From the NCBI GenBank assembly GCA_040003255.1, contig JBDUCV010000033.1, positions 1 to 26,281 on the forward strand: DNA of 26,281 bases, read 5' to 3'. Shown here one piece after another: positions 8,241-18,731 of the stretch. Made by a program: the position numbers and the translations under genes. Every line of letters begins with the position of its first letter. The first letter of the stretch is position 1. Below the pieces are notes generated by a model. The model did no database searches. It saw only the letters and a list, made by a program, of their open reading frames with translations, and was not told the DNA's origin. This stretch comes from JBDUCV01 sp040003255. GTDB taxonomy: Bacteria; Actinomycetota; Actinomycetes; Mycobacteriales; Jatrophihabitantaceae.

Positions 8241-9161
8241 GTGACCCAGAAGGCAGACCGCCCGAACGGCCGGCCCCCGAGCCCCACAGGTGGCTTGATC
8301 CACCTTCACACGGGCAAGGTGCGCGACCTGTACCGCACCGTTGACGGGCTGTTGCTCATGGTCGCCAGCGATCGCATCTCGGCGTATGACCACGTGCTGC
8401 AAACGGCGATCCCCGACAAGGGCCGCATCCTCACCGCGCTGTCGGTGTGGTGGTTCGACCAACTCGCCGACGTCGCTCCCAATCACCTGCTCAGCGTCGA
8501 CGACCCAGCGATTCCGCAGCAATGGCGCGGGCGGGCGATGCTGTGCCGACCCCTGGAAATGGTGAAGATCGAATGTGTCGTCCGTGGTTACCTGACCGGG
8601 TCGGGGCTGCTCGACTATCGCGCCACCGGGCGGGTGTGCGGCATCGACCTCCCCCCAGGGCTGACTGACGGATCCCGGCTGCCGACTCCGATCTTCACGC
8701 CGACGACCAAAGCCCCGGTCGGTGCGCACGACGAACCGATGACATTTGACGAGACGGTTACCGCCGTGGGCGCCGACGTCGCCGAGGAGCTGCGCCGACT
8801 GACGATGAGCGTTTACGCCCGCGGGGCCGAGGTCGCGCAACGGGCAGGCGTGCTGCTCGCCGACACGAAGATCGAGGTCGGCATCGCCAGCGACGGACGG
8901 TTGGTGCTGGCCGACGAGGTTCTCACCCCCGACTCGTCACGGTTCTGGCCGGCCGATCAGTGGTGTCCCGGACGTTCACAGCAGAGCTTCGACAAGCAGT
9001 ACGTTCGCGACTGGCTGGTCTCATCGGCGTCCGGATGGGACCGGCACGACGCGCAGTCACCCCCGCCATTGCCCGACGAGGTGGTCGCGGCGACCCGTGA
9101 GCGTTACCTCGAGGCATATGAACGGCTCACCGGTCTGCGCTTCGCCGACTGGATAGGGTGA
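8241..9161 (+). CDS. purC: Phosphoribosylaminoimidazole-succinocarboxamide synthase (SAICAR synthetase)
   Basis: ATP-dependent condensation of CAIR with aspartate to SAICAR; the product goes to PurB encoded just upstream. The 306-residue length is typical of actinobacterial PurC. Motifs are GKVRDLY near residue 26, SDRISAYD, the ECVVRGYLTGSG strand, LPTPIFTPTTKA (aspartate and ATP region) and DEVLTPDSSRFWP near the C-terminus (metal site). The GTG start gives a short polar N-tail before the beta-domain, and the frame offers no better conserved alternative. No Shine-Dalgarno precedes it. The purS SD starts within 20 bp of its stop. Confidence 0.96.
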   Translation: MTQKADRPNGRPPSPTGGLIHLHTGKVRDLYRTVDGLLLMVASDRISAYDHVLQTAIPDKGRILTALSVWWFDQLADVAPNHLLSVDDPAIPQQWRGRAMLCRPLEMVKIECVVRGYLTGSGLLDYRATGRVCGIDLPPGLTDGSRLPTPIFTPTTKAPVGAHDEPMTFDETVTAVGADVAEELRRLTMSVYARGAEVAQRAGVLLADTKIEVGIASDGRLVLADEVLTPDSSRFWPADQWCPGRSQQSFDKQYVRDWLVSSASGWDRHDAQSPPPLPDEVVAATRERYLEAYERLTGLRFADWIG

Positions 9162-9175
9162 CCCCAGCAACTTGA

Positions 9176-9182
9176 GGGAGGA
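9176..9182 (+). promoter_or_regulatory. Strong ribosome binding site of purS
   Basis: GGGAGGA, 6 nt before the GTG at 9189, settles the purS start and shows purS is translated from an mRNA with a leader, presumably the purC transcript. Confidence 0.8.
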
Positions 9183-9188
9183 ACCACC

Positions 9189-9419
9189 GTGGCCCGCGTG
9201 GTCGTCGACGTCGTGCTGAAACCTGAGATCCTCGATCCGCAGGGTCAGGCCATCCTGGGCGCGCTGGGCCGGTTGGGCGTGAAAGGGGTCAGCGCAATTC
9301 GCCAGGGCAAGCATTTCGAGCTTGACGTCGAGGATGCCATCGACGACAACGCCATTGCCCACATCGCCGACACGCTGTTGTCCAACCCGGTAATCGAGGA
9401 CTTCACGATCAGGCGCTGA
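9189..9419 (+). CDS. purS: FGAM synthase subunit PurS
   Basis: Small 76-residue subunit of the three-part formylglycinamidine ribonucleotide synthase (PurS-PurQ-PurL), step 4 of purine synthesis. It bridges PurQ and PurL and helps the ammonia transfer. The chain shows the PurS pattern: VVVDVVLKPEILDPQG, a helix ALGRLGVKGVSAIRQGK, then HFELDVED and a final IEDFTIRR strand. GTG start fixed by a strong SD. Its last 11 bases overlap the 3' end of the opposing DUF1501 gene. Partners purQ and purL lie about 2.65 kb downstream, beyond two minus-strand genes. Confidence 0.95.
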   Translation: MARVVVDVVLKPEILDPQGQAILGALGRLGVKGVSAIRQGKHFELDVEDAIDDNAIAHIADTLLSNPVIEDFTIRR

Positions 9420-10650
9420 TCAGCCCCAGCTTCGGACGGTCCGACCCGAGCACCTGCGCTGGGTCGGCGTTCAACACGGACGAAAGCAGCTCGCCGTAGA
9501 CGACCCGGAAGTCGACGTTCGCCTTTAGGTCGCCGTTGTCGAGATCGGTGAGGGACGGCTGCGCGCCGTAGAACCCGCCGCGTACCGGTAGCCCGGCGAC
9601 GAACATCGGACCAGCCGTGCCGTGGTCGGTGCCCTGCGAGGCGTTGGCCTTGACCCGGCGGCCGAATTCCGAATACGCCGCCACCACCACGCCCCGGCCG
9701 TGCGGGTCGCTGGCCATGTCCTTCAAGAACCCGGAGACAGCTGCGTCTAGCACGCCGAGCTGCGTCTGCTGGGTGCCCTTCTCGTTGGCGTGGGTGTCGA
9801 ACCCGCCGAGGCTGACGCTGTAGACGCGGGTCGGCACGCCTGCCTTGATGCATCGGGCCACGACGTCCAGCTGGTTTTTCAGGCTGGCTTGACCACCTGC
9901 TGAACCGGCCGCGGACTCCTGGTCGTGGTCCGGGTCGGCTGCCTTCGGATCCAGCACCGAGGCGAAGGTGGCGGCTACAGTCCGCTCGTCGCGAAGCGAC
10001 TGGGCGACCATCGCCGGCGCGGCGCCATCGGACGAGTCAGCCTTGCTCAGGCCTGCCAATGCGGCCTGCAGGTCGGCGGCCAGGGGCGCGGCCTTGCCGA
10101 GCGGCAACGTAGCGGCCGCTGCGTTGGCGCCGACCGCAAGTGGCGGCAGCACCGAGCCGATGTTGACGGCACGAATAGGGTCATCGCCCGTCGCGTCGAG
10201 CCAGCGGCCGATCCAGCCGGTGGCGACCGGGTGCTCGGGAGATGCGGTTTGCCAGATGTCCATTGAACGGAAGTGGCTGTGGTCCGGCTTGGGGTAGCCG
10301 ACGCCCCGAACGATCGCCAGCTGCTTGGCCTGCCACAACCCGGCCATCCCCATCATCGCGGGGTTCAATCCGAGTCCGTCGGACAGGTGCAGCACGTCAC
10401 CCTCGGCGTAGGCGAGGTCCGACCGGGCGTCGTGGTAAGCCGGGTCGGCGTACGGGACGACGGTATTGATGCCGTCGTTACCGCCGTACAGCGTGACCAG
10501 CACCAGGATGTCGGATCCGGTGGGCAAAGGGTCGGTGGCCGCCCGGTCGTGCAGCTGGCTCCAGGTGACCGCGGCGGAGCCCGCGACGACTGCGGCCCCG
10601 CCGGTGACGCCAGACGCGATCAGGAACCGCCGCCGGGTGATGGTGTCCAC
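9409..10650 (-). CDS. DUF1501 domain protein, Tat-exported
   Basis: A 413-residue secreted protein of the DUF1501 family, placed by fold in the alkaline phosphatase/sulfatase-like superfamily; biochemical role unknown. The GTG start gives a twin-arginine signal TITRRRFLIASG (RR at 6-7) followed by an Ala/Val hydrophobic core. Family motifs are TLYGGNDGINTVVPY, DHSHFRSMDIWQTA (phosphoesterase-like His cluster) and EFGRRVKANASQGTDHGTAG. The start is settled by AGGAG 5 nt upstream, which overlaps the stop codon of the DUF1800 gene; the frame is open further upstream but that part lies in DUF1800. It forms a two-gene operon with DUF1800 and ends inside the 3' end of purS. Confidence 0.92.
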   Translation of the reverse strand: MDTITRRRFLIASGVTGGAAVVAGSAAVTWSQLHDRAATDPLPTGSDILVLVTLYGGNDGINTVVPYADPAYHDARSDLAYAEGDVLHLSDGLGLNPAMMGMAGLWQAKQLAIVRGVGYPKPDHSHFRSMDIWQTASPEHPVATGWIGRWLDATGDDPIRAVNIGSVLPPLAVGANAAAATLPLGKAAPLAADLQAALAGLSKADSSDGAAPAMVAQSLRDERTVAATFASVLDPKAADPDHDQESAAGSAGGQASLKNQLDVVARCIKAGVPTRVYSVSLGGFDTHANEKGTQQTQLGVLDAAVSGFLKDMASDPHGRGVVVAAYSEFGRRVKANASQGTDHGTAGPMFVAGLPVRGGFYGAQPSLTDLDNGDLKANVDFRVVYGELLSSVLNADPAQVLGSDRPKLGLISA

Positions 10651-10658
10651 GGTGACTC

Positions 10659-11960
10659 CTACTCGGTGAGGTACTCGGGGGTGTTCAGCGCGAGCGCGGC
10701 GAGCCGTTGCGGGTTTCCGGCCGCGCCGGACAGCACGCTGCGACTGCGTGTCGTCCATTCGCCGATGCCGAGCAGATGGCCCACCGCATCCACCCGTTGT
10801 GACTGAGCCGTCGACGACAACGCAGACAGGTCGGCCGCGTCGGCGAAGGCCACCGCGGCCTGCATCCGGGTGTCGGCGGCGGCGGTCGAGAGCCACGCGT
10901 GCCCGTTCGGCCAGCCGCTGACGTTAGGCGGATAGAGCGGGATCTGGCCAAGTGCGCGCAACACGACGAGAATTTTTTTGGCGGCGGCTACGTCGTCGAT
11001 CGGCACGTGCAGGGCGCGCACCGCGCCGACCACCCATTCGAGCGGGCCGATCACCGTGGTTGCGCGTGCTGCCGCGAATTCCGGCGCGGTGAGCATCGTG
11101 GTGAGCAACGCCGACAGGCCACGCCGTGGGCCGTAGGCGGCCACTAGCCGGTCGACGACCGCGCTAGGCGGCGGCTGGTCGGACACGAGCTGGCCCCACA
11201 TTCGGGTCGCCACGAACCGGGCCGAGCTGGGACCGGCGAGCACCGCATCGCAGAAGCCGACCTGGTCGAGGTTGCCGGTCACGCCGAGCACCGTCTTGGT
11301 GCCGGTGTCGTGCAGCTTGGCCCGCATCGCGACGCTGCCGTCGGGGGCGATCCGCCAACCCGTCAGCGCCCGGGCTCCCTCGCGCACATCAGTCTCGGTG
11401 TAGTCGTCCCCGTGGCCGAGAGTGAACAGCTCCATGAATTCCCGCGACAGGTTCTCATTCGGCGCCTTCGCGGTGTTCTTCTCACCGTCCAGCCAGCGCA
11501 ACATCGCGGCGTCGGTGAGCATCGCGAGCGCGAGCGCGCGAAAGTCGCCGCGACCCAATCGGCGAAACGTCTGGTTCTGTGCGAGGAGCAGCGGGGCGTA
11601 CCGCACCTTGTTCGCGGCGGTGGCGAAGTGGTTGTGCCACAGGAAGGTCAGTTTCTCGGTGAACGGGTGTGGGGTCGCGATCATCGAGCGCAGCCACCAC
11701 GTCGTGAGCTCGGTCAGCTGGGCACGCAGCTGCTCATTGCGCTTGTGCCGTTCTTCCTTGGAAGCTCCCTTGCTGAGCTGCGCGACCGGCTCGAAGGACG
11801 GCGGCGGCAGCGGCGCCGTCGAGGGGGCGCTCATCATCGAAGCGACGGTGGCTGCGGCACCGATCGGTACGGAGGCGTCGACGGCTGCGCCGGTGGTGCC
11901 GAATCCGGTGCGACGCAACAACCGCGCGGTGGTGATCCACTGCGCTGAATGGGTGCTCAC
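10659..11960 (-). CDS. DUF1800 domain protein
   Basis: A 433-residue DUF1800 family member; function unknown, very often encoded next to DUF1501 and thought to act with it. Diagnostic motifs are ARLLRRTGFG near the N-terminus, FTEKLTFLWHNHFAT, and NENLSREFMELFTLGHGDDY followed by DVREGARALTGW. No clear signal peptide is seen, unlike its partner, so export by hitchhiking on the Tat-borne DUF1501 protein is conceivable but only inference. GTG start; GAGG lies 4 nt upstream. Its TAG stop is 8 bp before the DUF1501 GTG, so the two are co-transcribed. The promoter lies in the 110-bp region divergent from purQ. Confidence 0.92.
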   Translation of the reverse strand: MSTHSAQWITTARLLRRTGFGTTGAAVDASVPIGAAATVASMMSAPSTAPLPPPSFEPVAQLSKGASKEERHKRNEQLRAQLTELTTWWLRSMIATPHPFTEKLTFLWHNHFATAANKVRYAPLLLAQNQTFRRLGRGDFRALALAMLTDAAMLRWLDGEKNTAKAPNENLSREFMELFTLGHGDDYTETDVREGARALTGWRIAPDGSVAMRAKLHDTGTKTVLGVTGNLDQVGFCDAVLAGPSSARFVATRMWGQLVSDQPPPSAVVDRLVAAYGPRRGLSALLTTMLTAPEFAAARATTVIGPLEWVVGAVRALHVPIDDVAAAKKILVVLRALGQIPLYPPNVSGWPNGHAWLSTAAADTRMQAAVAFADAADLSALSSTAQSQRVDAVGHLLGIGEWTTRSRSVLSGAAGNPQRLAALALNTPEYLTE

Positions 11961-12058
11961 GTACCTCAGCGTGCCCTGGAAATGTTCGAGTCAGGTGAAG
12001 ACCGCACGAGCTGTGCATCAGGGTTGAGTTCATCCGGCCATAGCTGACATGGCACCGG

Positions 12059-12064
12059 TAGCCT
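12059..12064 (+). promoter_or_regulatory. Candidate -10 box for purQ, leaderless arrangement
   Basis: TAGCCT lies 6 nt before the purQ GTG. There is no SD and no good -35. It lies in the 110-bp gap shared with the divergent DUF1800 gene. Confidence 0.42.
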
Positions 12065-12070
12065 TGGCGC

Positions 12071-12735
12071 GTGGCGCGCGTCGGGGTGGTGACCTTTCCG
12101 GGCAGCCTCGACGATCGCGACGCCGCCCGCGCGCTCCGGCTGGCCGGGGCGCACGCGGTGGCCTTGTGGCATGCCGACCCCTCGCTGCACGACGTCGACG
12201 CGGTCGTTCTGCCTGGTGGGTTCTCCTACGGCGATTACCTTCGCTGCGGGGCTATCGCGCGGTTCGCGCCGGTGATGGCATCGGTGATCGACGCCGCCCG
12301 TGACGGACTGCCCGTTCTCGGCATCTGCAACGGCTTCCAAGTGCTGTGCGAATCGCACCTGCTGCCGGGTGCGCTGATCCGCAATCGGCACCGCACGTTC
12401 GTCTGCCGCGACCAGCGGCTGTTGATCGAAAATGCCACCACGGTCTGGACTTCGCAGTTCGCCGAGAACCAGGAGATCCTCGTCCCGCTGAAGAACATCG
12501 ACGGCGCCTTCGTCGCGAACGCACGAACCCTGGACGAACTCGAGGCCAATGGGCAAGTCGTCGCACGCTACCTCGGCGACAACCCGAACGGTTCCTACCG
12601 CGACATCGCCGGGATCACCAACGCGGCCGGCAACGTCGTCGGGCTGATGCCGCACCCCGAGCACGCGGTCGATTCGCTTACCGGGCCGTCCACCGACGGG
12701 CTGGCGTTCTTCACCTCGCTGCTGGGCGAGGCCGC

Positions 12736-12739
<4 letters not shown>
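12071..12739 (+). CDS. purQ: FGAM synthase glutaminase subunit PurQ
   Basis: Class I glutamine amidotransferase subunit that hydrolyses glutamine and delivers ammonia to PurL in the PurSQL complex. 222 residues. The triad is visible: nucleophile Cys86 in LGICNGFQVL, and His195 and Glu197 in LMPHPEHAVD. VVLPGGFSYGDYLRCGA (46-61) forms the oxyanion side. The GTG start puts the first beta strand ARVGVVTFPGS immediately after Met. Its TGA overlaps the purL GTG as GTGA, indicating translational coupling. Divergent from the DUF1800 gene. Confidence 0.97.
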
Positions 12740-14993
<2,254 letters not shown>

Positions 14994-14994
<1 letters not shown>

Positions 14995-15776
14995 TGCCGT
15001 CCCGTCGTCCCCTCGCCGTGCTCGCAGACGCCTACTCCGAGCAGTTGGCGCTGACGCTGCGCTGGCTCGGCGAACTTCCGGCGCAGGCCTTTGAGCGGCC
15101 GTCCGTCCTGCCGGAATGGGACGTGCGCACCCTGGTTGGTCACCTGCTCCTCGTGGCGCGCGGCATGGTCGAGCAGCTCGATACCCGAGCCGAGGGTCCG
15201 GCGACTCCGATCGCCGACTTCGTCACCCGCTACCTTCCGGCGACTGAGCAGATCGCGGCGAACACGGCACACGTCACGGGTGACCTCAGCCCGGCGGCAC
15301 TCCTCAATGCCATGCGCGCAGTCCCGGACCCCCGCGCAATGGTGGGCAGCCTTCCCGCGACGACGGTGATCCGCGCGGCCCGCGGGCCGATCAGCGCCTT
15401 GGACTGGGCGGCCACCCGGTTGGTCGAGCTCGTCGTCCACTCCGACGATCTGTCCCGTTCAGTGCCGGGCACCGAGCCGATCCCGCTGACACGTACGGCA
15501 TTCGCCACGGTCTGCCGCCTGTTGGCCGAGATCCTGGCCGAGCAGGCGCCTGGACGCAGCGTCGAGCTGCGGGTGCCGCCGTTCGTCGCCGTCCAGGCGG
15601 TCGCCGGGCCGCGGCATACCCGCGGTACCCCGCCGAACGTCGTCGAGACCGATCCGCTGACCTGGCTGCGGCTGGCAACCGGACGCATCACGTGGGCCGA
15701 CGCCGTCACGCTGGGCACGGTCACCGCCAGCGGGTTGCGAGCCGACCTGACTGCCCACTTGCCGTTGCTGAGCTGA
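14994..15776 (+). CDS. Sterol-carrier/maleylpyruvate-isomerase-like protein
   Basis: A 260-residue protein with an N-terminal DinB/maleylpyruvate-isomerase-type four-helix region (LPEWDVRTLVGHLLLVARGM, with a potential metal-ligand His) and a C-terminal SCP2-like segment ending in TWLRLATGRITWADAV. Actinobacteria often keep a protein of this sort near purL and purF, annotated as sterol carrier family protein; no enzymatic role in purine synthesis is established. The ATG overlaps the purL TAA by one base (TAATG), so it is translationally coupled and very probably co-regulated with purQL. Mycothiol-dependent chemistry, known for some N-terminal relatives, is only a possibility. Confidence 0.82.
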
Positions 15777-15937
15777 TCTAAGGGTGCAATCACGAGTCCC
15801 CGCGCATCTGGCGGAACCCGGGCTGACGCTGCGCCGGACGGCCTCTGCCGACGGTCGCGACGCCGGCCGCTTGCTACCGTTACGCCGCTCGCCGATGCGC
15901 GCGAGACCACGCCCATCCTGGTCGGAGCTTCTCTTCC

Positions 15938-16174
15938 ATGTCCTTTGCCGCACCGATTTTCCTCTGGTACTTCATGCCGGCGGTGCTGCTTACGTACTGG
16001 ATCCTGCCGGGCCGATGGCGGAACGGGTTGCTCGCTGTAGCCAGTCTCGCGTTCTACACCTATGGCGCGGGTCCCTTCGTCTTCTTGCTGCTGGCCTGCA
16101 TCGTCGGCAACTACGCGGCCGGAATCGCGGTCGACGCCGCCGGTTCAAAGAAAGGGAGGCCGCCCGCCGGGTGA
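15938..16174 (+). CDS. MBOAT O-acyltransferase, N-terminal part (split or frameshifted)
   Basis: A 78-residue membrane segment that corresponds to the start of AlgI-like MBOAT acyltransferases. FAAPIFLWYFMPAVLLTYWI (TM1), then the family spacer LPGRWRNGLLAVASLAFYTYG, then TM2 through FVFLLLACIVGNYAAGIAV. After the cytoplasmic, basic stretch AAGSKKGRPPAG the frame ends at TGA. The rest of the same protein continues in the frame one base back. The TGA overlaps a GTG (GTGA) that opens the C-terminal part. ATG start; GGAG about 11 nt upstream is weak. This is either a separately made N-terminal subunit or a gene broken by a one-base indel near 16145-16160. Confidence 0.75.
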   Translation: MSFAAPIFLWYFMPAVLLTYWILPGRWRNGLLAVASLAFYTYGAGPFVFLLLACIVGNYAAGIAVDAAGSKKGRPPAG

Positions 16175-17370
16175 TCCTGGCTGCGGCGATCACCCTCGAC
16201 CTGTCGGTCCTAGCCATCTGGAAGTACGCGGGCTTCGCTTCGCGGCAGATCCAATCCTTGTCCGAGGCCCTCGGACTCGCCGCGACGCCGGCGATCTCCC
16301 TCGCTCTGCCAATCGGAATCTCGTTCTTCACCTTCCACCACCTTTCCTACGTAGTGGACGTGTACCGCCACAGCCGGCCGGCACAGAAGAGTCCGGTGCA
16401 GTTCGTGACCTACATCGCGATGTTCGCCCAGCTGATCGCCGGGCCGATCGTGCGTTACCACGAGATCGCCGACCAACTCAGCGATACCCGGCGATCCAAG
16501 ATGGTCGACTTCGCGTGCGGCTTCCCGCGGTTCGCTCTGGGATTGTGCAAGAAGGTGATTATCGCCGACACGATCGCGCCGCTCGCTGATGCGGCGTTTG
16601 CGACCGGTTCGGCCGATCTCACCACGGGCACGGCGTGGGTAGGTGCTTTGGCGTATGCCGTGCAGATCTACTTCGACTTCTCGGGGTATTCGGATATGGC
16701 CATCGGGCTGGCGCAGATGTTCGGCCTGCGGTTACCCGAAAACTTCAATCGACCCTATTCGGCCCATTCGATCACGGACTTCTGGCGCCGCTGGCACATG
16801 TCGCTGTCGAGGTGGTTCCGCGATTACGTCTACATCCCACTCGGCGGCAATCGTGGCGGGGCCAGTACCACCTATCGCAACTTACTCATCGTCTTCGTCT
16901 TGACCGGGTTCTGGCACGGAGCCGCATGGACGTTTTTGATCTGGGGGCTGTACCACGGATCGTGGTTGGTGATCGAGCGGCTGACGGGATGGGATCAGCT
17001 CGAAATGTCGCCAGCAGCACTAGTGGTGCGCCGGGCTCTCACGTTCTTGATCGTGCTTGTCGGATGGGTGATGTTCCGCGCAAACAGCCTGAGCTACGCG
17101 TTGCATTTCCTGAAGACGATGTTCATCTACCACGCGGGTCCGATGCCCGACGGGCTACTCGCGGTGTGGACCAATCAGCGCTTGGTCGCGCTCACCGTGG
17201 GTTTGCTCGTTGTGCTCCTTCCCGCGAGCTACGTCACAGGACGGGTTCTCGAGCGCCGCGACATCGCGTGGGCGGTTCCGGTCCGCTTCGCCGTTCTTGC
17301 GTTGACCCCCTACGCGGCCATCCTCGTGGCGGCCGGCACCTTCAGTCCATTCCTGTACTTCCAGTTCTGA
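16171..17370 (+). CDS. MBOAT O-acyltransferase (AlgI-like), C-terminal catalytic part
   Basis: A 399-residue multi-pass membrane protein holding the MBOAT core: LPIGISFFTFHHLSYVVDVY, QLIAGPIVRYHEIADQL, YAVQIYFDFSGYSDMAIGLA, SITDFWRRWHMSLSRWFRDY, YIPLGGNRGG and GFWHGAAWTFLIWGLYHG with the catalytic His249. Such proteins move acetyl groups across the membrane for O-acetylation of surface or secreted polysaccharides. The GTG at 16171 overlaps the TGA of the N-terminal part; GGGAGG (16154-16159) lies 11 nt upstream. The same frame is open far upstream (to about 15784), but the homologous N-terminal residues are in the other frame. The AlgX-like partner follows after 12 bp. Family is certain; whether the protein is functional as two chains is open. 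Confidence 0.88.
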   Translation: MILAAAITLDLSVLAIWKYAGFASRQIQSLSEALGLAATPAISLALPIGISFFTFHHLSYVVDVYRHSRPAQKSPVQFVTYIAMFAQLIAGPIVRYHEIADQLSDTRRSKMVDFACGFPRFALGLCKKVIIADTIAPLADAAFATGSADLTTGTAWVGALAYAVQIYFDFSGYSDMAIGLAQMFGLRLPENFNRPYSAHSITDFWRRWHMSLSRWFRDYVYIPLGGNRGGASTTYRNLLIVFVLTGFWHGAAWTFLIWGLYHGSWLVIERLTGWDQLEMSPAALVVRRALTFLIVLVGWVMFRANSLSYALHFLKTMFIYHAGPMPDGLLAVWTNQRLVALTVGLLVVLLPASYVTGRVLERRDIAWAVPVRFAVLALTPYAAILVAAGTFSPFLYFQF

Positions 17371-17375
17371 GAGGA
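17369..17375 (+). promoter_or_regulatory. Ribosome binding site of the AlgX-like gene
   Basis: GAGAGGA overlaps the MBOAT stop codon and lies 7 nt before the ATG at 17383, tying the two genes into one operon. Confidence 0.7.
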
Positions 17376-17382
17376 CGCCAGT

Positions 17383-18633
17383 ATGACGACGGTCGAGCGT
17401 GACGTGACAGCTCGCGGTCGCGTAGACGCCGACCCGCGGCAGCGACGGGGCGTGCATCGGATGCGCGCGGGTCGCGTGCCGGTAATCACCTTCCTGATCG
17501 CGCTCGTCTTCTTTTTCGGGCCGCCAGCCGCCTATCTGGCCGGGGTACAGGCGTCGCAAATCGACAATCGGGCGTTGACCAAGCTGCCCTCCATTAGTCA
17601 GGGATGGGACGCCTTGCCCCAACTCGGCCGGTGGGCCACGGACCACCTGGCGGGACGCAAGCAAGCCGTCGACGCGAACGGCGCCTTGTCTCGCGGGGTG
17701 TACCGGGAGGATCCCAAGTACGGCACCGACTCCGGGGGCAGCGTCGTGTATCCGCGCGTCATCGAGGGCAAAGACGGGTGGCTGTACTTCGGCGGCGACG
17801 TCTCCAATCGATGCAACCCAGCCGCCCCGGTCGAGCAGGTAATAGCCAGCATGCGGCAGCTCGCGCAGGCGGTCACCGCGTCCGGTCGCCGATTCATCCT
17901 GGTCGTTGCACCCGACAAGAGCACCTTCTACCCGGAGCACCTGCCCGCGCAGTTCGCTGGTAAGCGCTGTCTGGCACCGCGCAACGACGCCTTCTGGCGC
18001 CAACTACGGGCAACGCCCGGCATCGGTTCGCTCGACCTGCGCGCCGCTCTTCAGCGGGGCGCGGATCGCAACGGTGAGCTTGTCTATCGACCCCACGACA
18101 CGCATTTCAGTGGTTACGGTGCCTCCATTTACGGGCAGTTGCTCGCCTCGGCCCTGGACCCGCGGCTTTCGACGGGCACGCCTGTGGAGCCGGGGCCCGA
18201 GGTCAACTCCCGGGGCGATCTGAGCTTGTTCCTCGGACACCCAGTGAACGACCGGTTGGCCGGCTACCCCTTGCACCGCACCGGGGTCACATTGATTCCC
18301 GGCAGCGACCCGAATCTGCGTTACTCGGTGACCCGGGTTCGAAACACCACGTCGTCCGCGCCGTTGTACGGCGAGCCGACGATGCTGCTCGGGGACTCGT
18401 TCACGCAAACGTCGGCGTCGCACCTCGTACCGTATTTCGCGGACCTGAGACTGCTCTACAGCGAGATCGTTAAGTCCTCACCACAGCTCGTGGCGAACGC
18501 ATTGATCGACAGAGGCACGGTGATCTACGAGATCGTCGAGCGGTCGGCCAGTACGGGGTACGCGGCACTGCTGGCCCCGGCGTCGATCAAGGTCATTCGC
18601 GACGCCCTTGCGACGCATTCTTACAAGCGGTGA
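17383..18633 (+). CDS. AlgX/AlgJ-like SGNH-type O-acetyltransferase
   Basis: A 416-residue protein with a cytoplasmic basic N-tail, one signal-anchor helix (about 32-53, VPVITFLIALVFFFGPPAAY) and an extracellular catalytic domain of the AlgX/AlgJ (DHHW) type. KDGWLYFGGDV (130-140) is a family hallmark. Catalytic candidates are D239-T-H241 in RPHDTHFSGYG and Ser339 in LLGDSFTQ. In alginate systems the MBOAT partner exports the acetyl group and the SGNH protein places it on the polymer; this pair probably does the same for an unidentified cell-envelope glycan. Co-operonic with the split MBOAT gene. No glycosyltransferase or polymerase lies nearby, so the acceptor cannot be inferred. Confidence 0.88.
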   Translation: MTTVERDVTARGRVDADPRQRRGVHRMRAGRVPVITFLIALVFFFGPPAAYLAGVQASQIDNRALTKLPSISQGWDALPQLGRWATDHLAGRKQAVDANGALSRGVYREDPKYGTDSGGSVVYPRVIEGKDGWLYFGGDVSNRCNPAAPVEQVIASMRQLAQAVTASGRRFILVVAPDKSTFYPEHLPAQFAGKRCLAPRNDAFWRQLRATPGIGSLDLRAALQRGADRNGELVYRPHDTHFSGYGASIYGQLLASALDPRLSTGTPVEPGPEVNSRGDLSLFLGHPVNDRLAGYPLHRTGVTLIPGSDPNLRYSVTRVRNTTSSAPLYGEPTMLLGDSFTQTSASHLVPYFADLRLLYSEIVKSSPQLVANALIDRGTVIYEIVERSASTGYAALLAPASIKVIRDALATHSYKR

Positions 18634-18719
18634 GCGTCCAGGTGCCGCTACTGACCTGAGGCGATCGGTCCGAACGCGTTCGGTGTGCCGACAGCCTCGC
18701 GCCCATCGTCTGCCGCTGC

Positions 18720-18725
18720 AACGAT
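18720..18725 (+). promoter_or_regulatory. Candidate -10 box for the nitroreductase-like gene
   Basis: AACGAT lies 6 nt before the ATG. The only SD-like GGAG is 1 nt from the ATG, too close to work, which favours a leaderless reading. Confidence 0.3.
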
Positions 18726-18731
18726 CGGAGC

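Noticed and set aside
16145..16160. Programmed -1 ribosomal slippage joining the two MBOAT frames
   Set aside because: TCA-AAG-AAA-GGG does not fit the X-XXY-YYZ heptamer, since the A-site tRNA would mispair after the slip; not excluded, but split gene or indel is simpler.
15784..16170. MBOAT start at 15784 in the frame of the catalytic part
   Set aside because: Residues before 16141 in this frame are Arg-rich and not membrane-like, whereas the TM1-TM2 homology is in the other frame from 15938.
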